A DNA stretch of 64,000 bases from Nymphaea colorata (Eukaryota > Streptophyta > Magnoliopsida > Nymphaeales > Nymphaeaceae): contig NC_045140.1 in assembly GCF_008831285.2 (NCBI RefSeq), positions 20,582,370 through 20,646,369 of the forward strand, written 5' to 3'. The notes under the pieces were generated by a model. It had not been told where the DNA came from. It searched no databases and worked only from the letters and a program-made list of their open reading frames with translations. The position numbers and the translations under genes were made by a program. Shown here piece after piece: positions 18,940-32,100 of this stretch (position 1 is the stretch's first letter; each line of letters begins with the position of its first letter).

Positions 18940-19216
18940 AAATGCTTAATTGCTTTAACTAAAACACCAGACTTCTTCTTCATGTAGTCAATGAAGTCGC
19001 AAATTCTCTCGGGCTCTGGCAGCGTCTTTGAAACGCTTTCTCTCTTCATGCATCGATCCACCCACTCCACGATCGTCCTGGATCTATCTTGAAGCCGGCC
19101 TTGAACCAGCAAGAGAAGGCGACGAGGGCTATGTCCACGAAGCCAAAGGTTTCGCCCTCAAAGTAGGGCTAGTTCCCCTTCACACTTGTCCTTTGGGATT
19201 GTCCAAAATATTTCAG
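18940..19216 (-). pseudogene. Truncated tau-class glutathione S-transferase pseudogene
   Basis: The minus strand carries only the C-terminal part of a plant GSTU: PYFEGETFGFVDIALVAF, equal to the family's FGGETFGYVDIALVPF helix region, then, in a different frame, WVDRCMKRESVSKTLPEPERI, equal to the family's [21 protein letters not shown], ending near DYMKKKSG. An in-frame stop lies just before PYFEG, and the frame changes between FKAGFK and the WVDRCM block, where several residues are also missing. The N-terminal thioredoxin-fold domain with the catalytic Ser is absent. It is therefore a dead fragment of a host detoxification gene. Confidence 0.8.
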
Positions 19217-19303
19217 TGGCAATAGAGTTCATCCGTTTGATTATATCCAAACGCCAAAGATGATCGGCACCATCAAGCAAAACTTTGTACATGTCGACAC
19301 ATT

Positions 19304-19304
<1 letters not shown>

Positions 19305-19346
<42 letters not shown>
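19305..19346. repeat. (AG)n microsatellite
   Basis: An uninterrupted AG run of about 42 bp just upstream (on the minus strand) of the GST pseudogene. Confidence 0.95.
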
Positions 19347-19348
<2 letters not shown>

Positions 19349-19639
19349 ATAAATGAACTAAGTTACAACTGTTAAATGATTGAAAAAAAACACAAAAATA
19401 ACATATCCATGAAACCGCAAAAAAAATGGCATGTGGCTACAATCATCACAATGAATAAAAAGACAAATAACATATGGCAACAATTTAAAATTTGAGAACT
19501 TTAGCTGCCCCGTTTGTCGCTTCACTTCCTTTAATTGCTCCACCAGACACGTTAACTACTCAAGTACTACTCCATTACAGTGTTGTAATTGGTAGCACAT
19601 TCCTCCAGTAAACTATAGTTGTTAGCTTATCATTCCCCC

Positions 19640-20165
19640 GCAATTTAAGCATTGCAAAGATTGGATATGAAGGCTTCAAACAATATGGTAGTAAGCGGTT
19701 TTGTGAACCCATTTGCTATTTGTGTTCTCCTCAATCTGAATATTGTCATTTTTGATATGATTTCTAACAAGGCGGAAATTAATTTCCACAAGTTTCAGAT
19801 CTTGTATGACTGAATAAATGGCTGCATTGGAGGATCCTGTCACGTTCATTTTCAAGATATTTATGCAGCCTAGAGTACCAAGCACAAGGTTCTTGTTTAG
19901 GCCATAAATGGCCTTATTCAGTTTGCGTATGTAATCTGGTCTTTGTACACTCTAAGTTGATACACATACACTTTTTCTTTGGGGAACCTGTATGAGAAGG
20001 TGTTACTAATTAAATAAGCATCACACCGGAAGGCTTCCACTAAAAAAGAATGACCTAAGGGTACATGCCGGTTTTTCCCTCTCAACAAGTCCATTTTGCT
20101 ATCGGGTGTGTAAGTGAGCATGCATCCATCCCAATATTTCTCAGGCATATGATACCTGCCCAATG
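19640..20165 (-). mobile_element. Ty1/copia retrotransposon fossil (internal fragment)
   Basis: Minus-strand remnants in polyprotein order: an integrase-region piece (MPEKYWDGCML and LRGKNRHVPLG, about 20,163-20,060), a reverse transcriptase trace (LNKAIYGLNK, compare copia KAIYGLKQAPRAW, about 19,920-19,890) and an RNase H-like tail (DLKLVEINFRLVRNHIKN, about 19,815-19,750). The pieces are much closer together than in a whole element, so it is a heavily reduced, broken copy with many breaks. No LTRs were recognised. It looks old. Confidence 0.7.
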
Positions 20166-20543
20166 TAGTTCATCTGTACAGTCCCAACATTATTCCCTTG
20201 GTGTTATAGTGCTGTTATTACTGCTGTATTAACTGTGTAATTGGATAATAGCTCCAATCTACCAAGGAAAGAGAAGGTTCAAAGTTCTTGATCAAGTGCT
20301 GTCTGCTTTGAGAGAACTTGACTGCATGTTGGGTTGCAAATATGATATGGTAAAAGGAAATTGATTAGTATATCTACACATCGTAAATACCATTAAACAT
20401 AGTGTTACTAATCACGTGCAGCATGCTGAATGATTAAGACATACAAACATAGGAAAACAGTCAGACAAATCCAGACATGTCTACTCGAAGACTAGGAACA
20501 CCATTTTTAAACAGAAAGGTAATTACGCAACTAGATACCGTAC

Positions 20544-21094
20544 CTTTTGTTAAACCAAGCTGTTCCAGTGATCTTGTTTTTAGTAAGATAGCTTCAAGCA
20601 AGAGACTCACAGAATGCATAGAGATTGTATTTTTTTGCACCTTCTGGCTTTTAAATCGAGCTTTTTGACGCTGGACCTTATCAGCTATAGATTTAGTCAT
20701 CTTGGGTATCAAACTTTGTATTATCAATCCCACGGAACACCTGGAGAGGAGCAGCATAGTTACCTCTCTGGTACTCCAGCCGTCCCAATAAAGCACGCGC
20801 TTCCTGCACAGGAAAATGAGATTAACGAATATTAAAAACAACCATCTATAGAGCCGTCAAGAGGAAAATAAAGCACCAAGAAGGGGAAGAAAGGCACCTC
20901 ATAGTTCAGTGAGAGGGCTTCCGTCAAAGTAGTTTCAACCTCTTCGACATGATTATCCTCAAACTTGGCATCCCAATCCAAAGTCCTGGAGAAAAGGCCA
21001 CCAGCCGAAAATCTCTCGTCGTTAAAGATTCTGGGGACAGAGGAGGCTCCACCTCCTGAAATTTGAACTGCTCGCCAGAGCATGCACACAACAT
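20544..21094 (-). pseudogene. Truncated NPG1/NPGR-type TPR (calmodulin-binding) gene, pseudogene
   Basis: Exon 1 (21094-20898) starts MLCACSGEQFKF, the hallmark N-terminus of No Pollen Germination-related proteins, and ends VEEVETTLTEALSLNYE. Exon 2 (20803-20544) continues EARALLGRLEYQRGNYAAPLQVFRGID, then ARFKSQKVQKNTISMHSVSLLLEA. The 94-bp intron between them is kept with good GT-AG sites. Exon 1 is 197 nt and changes frame after TTRDF; adding one base would make 198 nt and restore phase. Exon 2 changes frame after GIDNTKF. Family proteins are about 700 residues with many TPRs; nothing past about residue 150 was found, and a copia fossil follows within 400 bp. Intron retention indicates a DNA-level duplicate or a decaying original locus, not a retrocopy. 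Splice-donor-like sites at about 21,900 and 21,732 suggest the old 5' UTR exons also survive. Confidence 0.85.
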
Positions 21095-23266
21095 GATGCT
21101 CGTTCTAAGACTGCTTTCTATTATTGTTCACCCAAAACAACAGTTTGTGACGTTCCTTCAACCATTTCAAGAAGAGAAAGGTGCTGCTTATGTTGTCATG
21201 CACAAACGTCGTTCTGTAAAAGAAGCCTCCCGTCTGGTGAAACAGATTCTGACGAACGCATGGATAATCGGCCTCGAGTTACTTTATTTCCCAACCAAAT
21301 TCAATCAAGGAAGACAGGAACCTTTAGAAGACCAAAATTGAGCAAACAAAGGAGAAAATCCAGAACTGCCACCAAAGGTAAAATCCAGAAACTACCATCC
21401 GACAAATTCAAATTGAATAGACAGGTCCAGACAAACAATCAATCAAAGTAAACGCAAATTTCTCGGAGATCAAAAGAACTAAAAGGACCATCTCCAAGCA
21501 AGCAGCTTGGGAAAAGGAACAAGATACGACAATACTGCATCAAGATGCAGCAAACAGAACGACCACAAATAGAACAGGAACAGGCAGACGAAATCAAGAT
21601 ACATTGTGATCAACTTCTCGCATCGGTCTTCCACTAAATAGACCCAAACAGCGCAACCACCAAGACCAAATCGAAGAATCACCACAAAAACGAAGCGCCA
21701 ACCGAACCAAAACCGAGAAATCCAAGAATACCTGCAATTCACGTCGGTGGCAACGATAAAACAGACGCGCCAAGTCAGAAGAAGGACCAGCAAATCGAGA
21801 TTTCGCGATCACTACGGCAGCGAGAGGAAACAAACAAAAGGATGGCAGCAAGAAGCAGGGAAAACACCAACATTTAAATGATGTGAAATGAAAGACATAC
21901 CACTGAAGGGTGGAATGTCAAGTCCTGGCGAATTGCTTCTTGGGGAACCTCCTCAGCCCCTCCTTGGTTAGTGCTATCGGCGTTCTTGATTTTCTGTTTT
22001 GAACCTTTTTAACTGCAATTCCTCCACGTTGCACATGGTGCGATGATTGCACAAGTTGCCTCCTCAACGGTGGCTGCATGTGACAGTTTTTTCTCTGAAA
22101 AGACAATTATGCTCATATAATAGTTTATAATTCAACATGGTCATTTATGTATTGCTGGAAGCAAGTGTAAAGGCTTGACACATAATTTCAAATTATCACA
22201 TTGGTCAAGATGGGTGTTTTAAGTTTTAATGATCATGTTCTTAACAAGTTTGAGTTGTTCTAGCTCTCATCGGGAAATATAAGTGATTAAGTATTCTTCT
22301 CCTAGCTTATTTATGCAAATCGAACCACATGTTTGTCATTGACTTGGTCATATTTCTTTGAAGCAACTAAAGTTCGTCATATATCTTCAAAGCAGCAACA
22401 TTAACGAAAAGCTTTGGTGGAATAATGAAATGCTTGGGCTCTGACCAAGGTTTGGCTCCGGCTTGGGCTGCGGCTTTGGGTCAAGGTTCGGTCGAAACTA
22501 GGTTCAGTTCTAATGAAGGTTTTGGGAGAGCTTTGGATGGGAAAATGGTTATGGTTACGAAGCGGGTGTTGGCAGGACAGAGATAGAAATTTTTCATAAA
22601 GAGGGTCCAATTAAAGTTTCTAAATTTTGACACGAGCTTAAATATAATTTTTTAAAACATTTATATACGACAAGAAAAAATTTTAACATATAAAAGACCT
22701 CTCAAAGTTTGGAAGAATAATAAATAAATCGATTTTTTGGAAAAAACCGGTTTGAGTTGTGGCCGGTTTTGAGATCCAACAATTTAAAGTTCAAAAGTCC
22801 CATTGTACGTCTATTGTAATCCTTGTCTAAGAATGGGAGGTTGGTTTATTATGGCTTAAGCCTACTGTCTGATGAGGCCTCAAGGTCTTTAAATTTTCTT
22901 GCCTTTGGGGTCGTACGCTGTGTCCGGACTTGGGTGGTAAGGACCCAGCTTCAGCTGGACGAAGTGCACCTCACCTGTAACGGTTTACAAGAGTAGCTGA
23001 TCCAATTCGGCTCATCAAATTTAAGCATTCCTTGGAAAATTCGGCTCATCAAATTTCAAAATCAACTTTGTAAATATTGTTGTTGGCTCGGCATTGGTCT
23101 TCCTGCTGATAGGACATATTAGCTAGTAGATATTGTTACGGATCGGTGCTTGTTACTATTTTTACTTTTTTTTAATAATTTAAATATAATTTGTTCGTAA
23201 TTACTTTAATAAGATAACAAGCAAAAGTTAAATAAACATATTTTTAAGTTTGGAAGGAAAAACAAC

Positions 23267-23311
<45 letters not shown>

Positions 23312-23480
23312 AAGGAAGACTGCGACTGAATAAGTCGAGCTGGGTCTACCTCATTATACTTTACCATCATATGAAATGCGCGAGAAATGCTGCTTTCAAA
23401 TGAAATTAAATCCAAAATTCAAATGATCGCTGGAGCGGTTGGTCATCCAATAATGGAAGTAACCGTTGTTTGATTGCTTT
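21095..23480. other. Old 5' leader of the NPGR-type pseudogene and spacer
   Basis: On the minus strand CAGTG|GTATGTC (about 21,900) and TTGCAG|GTATTC (about 21,732) look like donors of former 5' UTR exons. The remainder holds no gene. Near 22,430-22,560 there is a short G/C-biased stretch with repeats of ggctttgg and ggcttggg. A TA run lies at 23273-23308. Confidence 0.4.
23273..23308. repeat. (TA)n microsatellite
   Basis: TA run of about 36 bp. Confidence 0.95.
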
Positions 23481-23499
23481 TAGTTGCCGTTGATCGTGG

Positions 23500-23648
23500 T
23501 CGTCCAGAAGTTTCCTTTCCGTCTCTTGCCTCTCCCGCGCTTCCAGCCCTCAACCCACGACCGCTCGCTCTCCCGCCGGCGCTTTCCACCACCACCGCTG
23601 CTCGCTCTCCAGCAGGCAACCTCCACCACCACCGTCGTGCCCCGAAGG
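23500..23648 (+). other. Putative 5' UTR exon with splice donor
   Basis: A C-rich, locally GC-rich stretch unlike its AT-rich surroundings ends in CCCGAAG|GTAAATGCC, a good splice donor, followed directly by a 39-bp CT run. It has the look of the first exon of a plant gene. The next coding candidate in the same direction begins at 26157. Confidence 0.45.
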
Positions 23649-23654
23649 TAAATG

Positions 23655-23655
<1 letters not shown>

Positions 23656-23694
<39 letters not shown>
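23656..23694 (+). repeat. (CT)n microsatellite
   Basis: CT run of about 39 bp starting seven bases after the putative intron's GT, so it would be at the start of intron 1. Reading frames through it (RERERE, SLSLSL) are meaningless. Confidence 0.9.
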
Positions 23695-23696
<2 letters not shown>

Positions 23697-26156
23697 CCCT
23701 GTGCGTCGTCCATGGCGAGGGAAGGAGGCTGCTCATGAGGGGGATGGGTTGGCGGACTGTGACCCTAGGCAGCGATTATTTTCTGGGATTTTTTTAACCT
23801 TCCTGACCCATTCATCCATCCGCAGTGAATGGCAATTTGCGAGCGAGGGTTTTAATCGAGGAGTCTCGATTCATCTCAAGCTGCATTATCTACGGTAATA
23901 GGATATCTCTCACTCACTCTCCCCCTCCGTCCATCTCTCTTTATTTCCTTGTTTCTTTCGCTTTTTCTATCTTTCTCTCCGATTAATGCCGTGCATTGCA
24001 TGCACTTGCTCCGATTGCCAAAGGCTTCGGGTGTCGTTTCACAAACGAACTTCTTCTCATTCTTCTTAGTTAAGATACTGTTGTCAATTTGTTCTCCACA
24101 AAACTAGGGGCTTCGTTTGAAATCTCAAAGGTTTTCATCTGTAGGCCTTTGGAAAACATGAGTGACTAATTAAATCGTGCAGACAAATGTCCTTACATTC
24201 CTATACATACAGAAATTAAAATATGTTGATTCTTTCTCTGTTATTTTTCCAGACTCTAAATATTGTAAGCTACCTTGAGGGTTTTCTTCCCAAAACTTCA
24301 AGATCGGTGGTTTCATGGAGTTGAAGTTTTAATTGGTTGAAGTTAGGTAAATAAGACTTCAGTTCCATGAACTTCATTGGTCTTGAAGGCCATACGGTTT
24401 ATGGAAATTAGTTTACAAGTTAATCAGTGAAGTGCTTTGTTTAATATATCTGTTTCATAAATATGTTTTGTGTATAAGTTTTACATATAAGTTATGTATT
24501 TCCTTATTGCTTTATAAATAATATGTAAGCTGGTTAACTATTTTGATTAGTGTGTTATAAGAATCATGCTTTGTTCAGCTCCTTTTCCCTGTACGTTTGC
24601 TCTCTATCTTTTGGCCTGACAATATGAACATATTATCTTTATGCCTTACAATATGCGCACATAATCTGTTTTATTGTATTTCTAATTTTGTTACATGTGA
24701 TGTGTTATGTATTTATGTATCTTCCTACTGTATAAGGTTATTATGATTTGTATTCCTACTTATTTTTTGTTTGAAAATATTTCACCTCACCTCTTCAGAT
24801 GTTTCAGTAGAATAACTTTTTTCCACCTACAGTCCAATTACTGAAACAATTGAAATAACTGAGCCCTTCCATTCATTAATGGCAGACATTCAGGAAAAGG
24901 AACTGAAATGTGTATGTTCATGAAAAGCGTCTACAAACAGTAGTCAAACCAAAAAATAATCATACTTAGGCTTTTCTCAATTTCCATTTCCTTTTGGTCC
25001 CTTATTGTGCATCTTGCCTATAGAACCGTAAGACTAGGTCGTGATCTATTTTTATATAGATTATTACATTTTATGGGATAAAATTATTGATAAATTTAAC
25101 CATTAATATGATTAGTTTCTAACATTGATTGTGTTAGCTTTATCCATTTTCCAGCTTATCATCTCACTGCATAAGATACTCTTCATGATGTCTCCTTGAA
25201 GTGGACAAAGGACTTAAACCATACAAGTAAATGGTCACTGACTCACTGCTATTGACTAGAAACTTATTCCATTAAAACGTCCAATTCAATTCAATGGAGG
25301 CCTTAGTGGGTCATGGCCAAACGTATGTTGTTCAGCAATTATGGTTCAAAACATCAAATTCTTGGCTGATGGATTGTGATCTTAAGATACAAAACAGCAA
25401 GTTTAGGCAGTAATGGTCTTTTTCTTCAATATTATAATAAACTCTCCCTTTTTATACACTTCTTTAGTTCTCATAAATTTATTTTTTAATTTATGGTCAC
25501 CATTCAAACTGATTTTATCTAATATTGGCTATCTTACACTGCATTTATTTCCCGTGTATCTATGGGATATTTCTGAATTTCTATATTTACTGTTTTGTTC
25601 CAAAGGAACAAAAACTGGGGAAACAACACAAAGGAAATGTTGCCCTTATTAACAATCTCTCTTTGCTACCAGTAAATATGATTTATTCATGCGGTTTTTG
25701 TGGCTTTTTGTAATGCCCTTCTTTTAAGAGGATCAATTCTTTTGGACTAACCTCATGAATGAAGGTTCCTTGAGTTCTATTAATTTGATTGAGACAACAC
25801 TATGATTTTGATGTTCCACATGTAGCAACTTGTACAATATGTCTCACCTTCCTTTCATCCTCTTTCATACTTTAGTTGTTTATTGGAGGTGAAATGGTTG
25901 CTTTTCAATATGAATGGCTCTTTAGGCTTCAATACCCACTGACTGGGCTTCAGTTACACATGTCCTCCTTTGTGTTGACATGATCATGATGTTTCATGTG
26001 CCTCTCCTTATCATCCAACCGTCACTTACTGATATATTCAAGGAGTTTTAATCGTAAATCTTAAACTCTTAACCTCTAATGTGCCTTCTAAAAATAACTG
26101 TAGCACTTAGTTGTCAACTTTTCTACTTTTTTAAAGTCTTGTCCTTATTCTTCTAG

Positions 26157-29100
26157 ATGGATGCTGCAGCTTCCAATAAAAGTACATTAAAAAAAGGAGG
26201 TCAAGTATCTAGAGGTTGAGGAACAAGCTTTCTTGTACGTGTGGAGGCTCTGAATCAAAGATTGTTTTACACAACAGCGGTACAGCTGCTTGCGCCTCTA
26301 GCATGCTATTTTTATGCTCTAGGCTCGAGATATTCTCTGTTCTAATTGGTAGCTGATATTCAGGTTTTATGCTTTCACTTGTCTGCAAAATTTTTTGTGT
26401 CTTGAAGTTTTATCTCCTTTTCCAGGTTAGAGGATTTATTTTGCTTTATTTAGTACAATTATGTAGATATTAACAGTTTGCAGATCACCATAACATGGCA
26501 TGGTAGCAGTTACAACTTTCTTTTGCCTTTTAAATGAAGTAAAAGGTTGGTAACCTGTGAAGTTATGCTGCTATAGCTGCTTTCAATCTGAAAATGCTTT
26601 CAGTCGCTTTTGTAGTTATATGAAAGTGTTATTGATTGCAGGTTAATTTTTAAATTTTGCTGCTTGAGTGTTTGTTATTGTTGGTTGTCCATGTATATTA
26701 AGCTTCTGTTGTTTCATGAGCTGTTCATGGTTAATTAGTGACACAACAGCTGGTTTATCGTTGTTAATGCATGACTAATTGTGATAGCTAATAGCAACGA
26801 ATGCATCATTAATTCCGTCATTACTGTTAGTGGCGCCATTCATGATGAAGAGTTGGCATCACTGATGACATTTAGTGAAGCATGTTGTACATCACTAAAT
26901 GCTATTTTCTTGTAGTGAAGTTTAGTAGGTGTTCGACAAGTGCCATATATATTTATAAATTTTGTGCATTTTAATGCAGTTTCTTGAGCATAAATAAACA
27001 TTTTTAAAAACTCTTGTGCACATTTATATACTCATGAAAGGGTTGTGCTTTTTTAGATTTTCATGATTTTTTTTTACCAATGTTTGTGTTACCAACGCCA
27101 AATTTTGTTGATGCTTCATAAACTTCTATAAAGATTTAACTTTTTTTGACCGTTTATTAGAAAGTTAAAATGAATTCATTACATGAATTTTGGCAAATGC
27201 CCTTGTATATTTATGAGCACATAAATAATAACGTTTTTTTGGACTTTCAAGACTTTTTGTTAACGTTTGCAATTTTTTTTTGAAGTTGAATTACTGAATT
27301 TTTTTCTTGATTTGCCATTTATGACTTTCTAGTGTTTTGCAAACTTTTCTTCACAAGTCTTCTAATGTTTTTGCAAATTTTTCGTAAATAAAATGTCATG
27401 ATATATCAACATTTACGACATTTTAAACCCATGATTACATATTATCTTGGATGAAAGTTGCACATTCTTTCTTGAATTTGATATTTTCTTGTCTTTTATA
27501 AAATTTTTCTTAATTTCTCAAATATTTTTTGCGAACCTTTATCGAACAAATGTCATGATTTACCACATGTAACAATGGTTTTAGAAATTTATGGATGTTC
27601 AAATTACTTTTGTCAGGAAACTTATGAGAATGATTCTTAAATGACTTAATTAAATATTTTAATTAACATTCAAGTCTTTGATAAAAGTTTTAAACTTTTT
27701 CCGAATCTTTGTGTGATATTTTATATGGTGTGCACAAGTTTTCTTACATGTTGATACAAACCTAATATTTTACACATTAGATAAGAACACTTATCTAAGT
27801 TTAACAAACACTTATCTAAGTTCAACAATTTTTAAATCAGATAAGACCACTGATCTAAACCCAAAATTAGATTGAAATCTAATGATTTTTGGATCAGATA
27901 AGGCCATGATTCAAGCTTACAAACATATCTTAATTCAACAATTCCTGAATCACATAAGACCAGCGATTTATACCTATGACAAGATAATTCAACAATTTCG
28001 ATACCAGATAAGACCATCGATCTGGTAGCACAGTTGAATCTAAATCTTAGAGTTTGTAAGATAGACAAAACCACTGATCTTAATCCAATAATTCCAGGAT
28101 CACATAAGACCATTGATCCGAAGCCACAGTCATATCCAAGTCAACAATTTGCAGATAAGATAAGACGAGTGATCTTGATACAAACCCAATTTTTTACACA
28201 TTAGTTAAGACCACTTATCTAAGTTCCACAATTTTTTGATCAGATAAGACCACTGATATATACACAAAATTAGATTCAAATCTAAAGATTTTTGGATCAG
28301 ATGTGGCCCCGTCCCGTCCATCAAGTTAAAAATGTCAATTGGATGCAATTGACATAAATGACTAACTGATTGACACAACCAATGCATGGCCAACATGATG
28401 CATCGGTATCATGGTCAGTTTTATGAGGTTATCTATGATCTTCTCGTTATGAGCGCAAAAGATGCAATGAATCTTGTTCAACAAGATGAGAAACAGTCCC
28501 GTGAGACCTGGGAACTGATTAAGGAACTTGATGAAGCAATATCCCTACCATCAAGTTGAAAACAGTCCCGTGAGACCTGGGAAATGTTCAAGGATCTTGA
28601 TGAAGCAGCGTCTCGTCCATCAAGTTAAAAATCTCAATTGGATGCAATTGAAATAAACGACTAACAGATTGACACAACCAATGCATGGCCAACTTGATGC
28701 ATGGTGTAATTGTCAGTTTTAGGATGTTATGTGTGATCGTCTCATTATGAGCGCAAAAGGTACGATGAACCTCGTCCAACAAGGGGTTAAATAGTCCCGT
28801 GAGGCCTCGAAACTGCTCAAGGACCTCGGAACTGATAGACACAACCAATGCATGGCCAACATGATGTATTGGTATAATGGTCTGTTTTAGGAGTTCATGT
28901 GTTATCATCTCATTATGATCTGAAAAAATGCGATGAACCCTTTACTACAATAGAGTAAATAGTCCCGTGAGACCTGGGAAATGTTCAAGGATCTTGATGA
29001 AGCAACGTCCCGTCCATCAAGTTAAAAATATCAATTGGATGCAATTGAAATAAATGACTAACAGATTGACACAACCAATGCATGGCCAACTTGATGCATC

Positions 29101-32100
29101 AGTGTAATTGTCAGTTTTGGAATGTTATGTGTGATCTCATTTTGAGCGCAAAAGATATGATGAACGTCGTCCGACATGGCGTTAAACAGTCCCGTGAGAC
29201 ATGGTAACTGCTCAAGGATATTGTTGAAGCAACGTCTCCTCCATCAAGTTAAAAATGTCATTTGGATGAAATTGGAATGACAGACCGATTGACACAACCA
29301 ATGCATGGCCAACATGATGCATCGGTATCATGGTCAGTTTCATGAGGTTATCTATGATCTTCTCGTTATGAGCGTAAAAGATGCGATAAACCTTGTTCAC
29401 AAGATGAGAAACAGTCCCGTGAGACCAGGGAACTAATCAAGGAAGTTGATGAAGCAATATCCCTACGATCTAGTTGAAAATAGTCCCGTGAGACCTGGGA
29501 AATGTTCATGGATCTTGATGAAGCAACGTCGCAATCGCCAAGTTAAAAATCTCAATTGGATGCAAATGAAATAAATGACTAACAGATTGACACAACCAAT
29601 GCATGGCCAACTGGATGCACGGTATAATTGTCAGTTTTAGGATGTTATGTGTGATCGTATCGTTATGAGCGCAAAAGGTACGATGAACCTCGTCCAACAA
29701 GGGGTTAAATAGTCCTGTGAGGCCTCGGAACTGCTCAAGGACCTCGGAACTGATAGACACAACCAATGCATGGCCAACTTGATGTATTGGTATAATGGTT
29801 CGTTTTAGGAGTTTATGTGTGATCATCTCATTAGGATCCGAAAAGATGCGATGAACCCTCTACTACAATAGAGTAAATAGTCCCGTGAGACCTGGGAAAT
29901 GTTCAAGGATCTTGATGAAGCAACGTCCCGTCCATCAAGTTAAAAATATCAATTGGATGCAATTGAAATAAATGACTAACGGATAGACACAACCAATGCA
30001 TGGCCAACTTGATGCATCAGTGTAATTGTCAGTTTTGGGATGTTATGTGTGATCTCATTTTGAGCGCAAAAGATATGATGAACGTCGTCCGACATGGCGT
30101 TAAACAGTCCCGTGAGACATGGTAACTGCTCAAGGATATTGTTGAAGCAACGTCTCCTCCATCAAGTTAAAAATGTCATTTGGATGAAATTGGAATGACA
30201 GACCGATTGACACAACCAATGCATGGCCAACATGATGCATCGGTATCATGGTCAGTTTTATGAGGTTATCTATGATCTTCTCGTTATGAGCGCAAAAGAT
30301 GCGATAAACCTTGTTCACAAGATGGGAAACAGTCCCGTGAGACCATGGAACTGATCAAGGAAGTTGATGAAGCAATATCCCAACCATCAAGTTGAAAATA
30401 GTCCCGTGAGTCCAGGAAAATGTTCAAGGATCTTGATGAAGCAATGTCACGTCCGTCAAGTTAAAAATCTCAATTGGATGCAAATGAAATAAACGACTAA
30501 CAGATTGACACAACCAATGCATGGCCAACTTGATGCATGGTGTAATTGTCAGCTTTAGGATGTTATGTGTGTTCGTCCCATTATGAGCGCAAAAGGTACG
30601 ATGAACCTCGTCTAACAAGAGGTTAAATAGTCCCGTGAGACCTCGGAACTGCACAAGGACCTCAGAACTGATAGACACAACCAATGCATGGCCAACTTGA
30701 TGTATTGGTATAATGGTCCGTTGCGTCCGTCAAGTTTATGTGTGATCATCTCATTAAGATCTCAAAAGATGCGATGAACCCTCTACCACAAGAGAGTAAA
30801 TAGTCCCGTGAGACCTGGGAAATGTTCAAGGATCTTGATGAAGCAACGTTCCATCCATCAAGTTAAAAATATCAATTGAATGCAATTGATATAAATGACT
30901 GACAGATTGACACAACCAATGCATGGTCAACTTGATGCATCGGTGTAATTGTCAGTTTTAGGATGTTATGTGTGATCTCATTTTGAGCGCAAATGATATG
31001 ATGAATGTTGTCCCACATGGGGTTAAACAGTCCTGTTAGACCTGGGAACTGCTCAACGTTTTTGTTGAAGCAACGTCTCCTCCATCAAGTTAAAAATGTC
31101 AATTGGATGAAATTGAAATAAATCATTGACAAATTAAAAGAACCAATGCATGACAAACTTGATGCTTCGATATAATGGTTAGTTTTAGTATGTTATGCGT
31201 GATTGTCTAATTATGAGCACAAAAGATACTATGAACCTCGTACAACAAGGGGGTAAGGAGTCCCGTGAGACCTGGGAACTGCTCAAGGATCTTGATGAAG
31301 CTGCATCCTTTCCATCGAGTGAAAAATGTCAATTGGAATGACGGACGACTGATTGGCACAACCTATGCATGGCCAACATGATGCGTTGGTGTCATGGTCA
31401 GTTTTATAAGGTTATCTATGATCTTCTTATTATGAGCGCAAAAGATGCGATGAGCCATGTTCAACAAGATGGGAAACAGTCCCGTGAGACCAGGGAACTA
31501 ATCAAGGAAGTTGATGAAGCAATATCCCTACCATCTAGTTGAAAATAGTCCCGTGAGACCTGGGAAATGTTCATGGATCTTGATGAAGCAACGTCGCAAC
31601 CGCCAAGTTAAAAATCTCAATTGGATGCAAATGAAATAAATGACTAACAGATTGACACAACCAATGCATGGCCAACTTGATGCACGGTGTAATTGTCAGT
31701 TTTAGGATGTTATGTGTGATCGTATCGTTATGAGCGCAAAAGGTACGATGAACCTCGTCCAACAAGGGGTTAAATAGTCCTGTGAGGCCTCGGAACTGAT
31801 AGACACAACCAATGCATGGCCAACTTGATGTATTGGTATAATGGTCCATTTTAGGAGTTTATGTATGATCATCTCATTAGGATCCGAAAAGATGCGATGA
31901 ACCCTCTACTACAATAGAGTAAATAGTCCCGTGAGACCTGGGAAATGTTCAAGGATCTTGATGAAGCAACGTCCCGTCCATCAAGTTAAAAATATCAATT
32001 GGATGCAATTGAAATAAATGACTAACGGATTGACACAACCAATGCATGGCCAACTTGATGCATCAGTGTAATTGTCAGTTTTGGGATGTTATGTGTGATC

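Noticed and set aside
23443-23797. Frames rich in RERERE or SLSLSL
   Set aside because: Translation of the CT/AG microsatellite.
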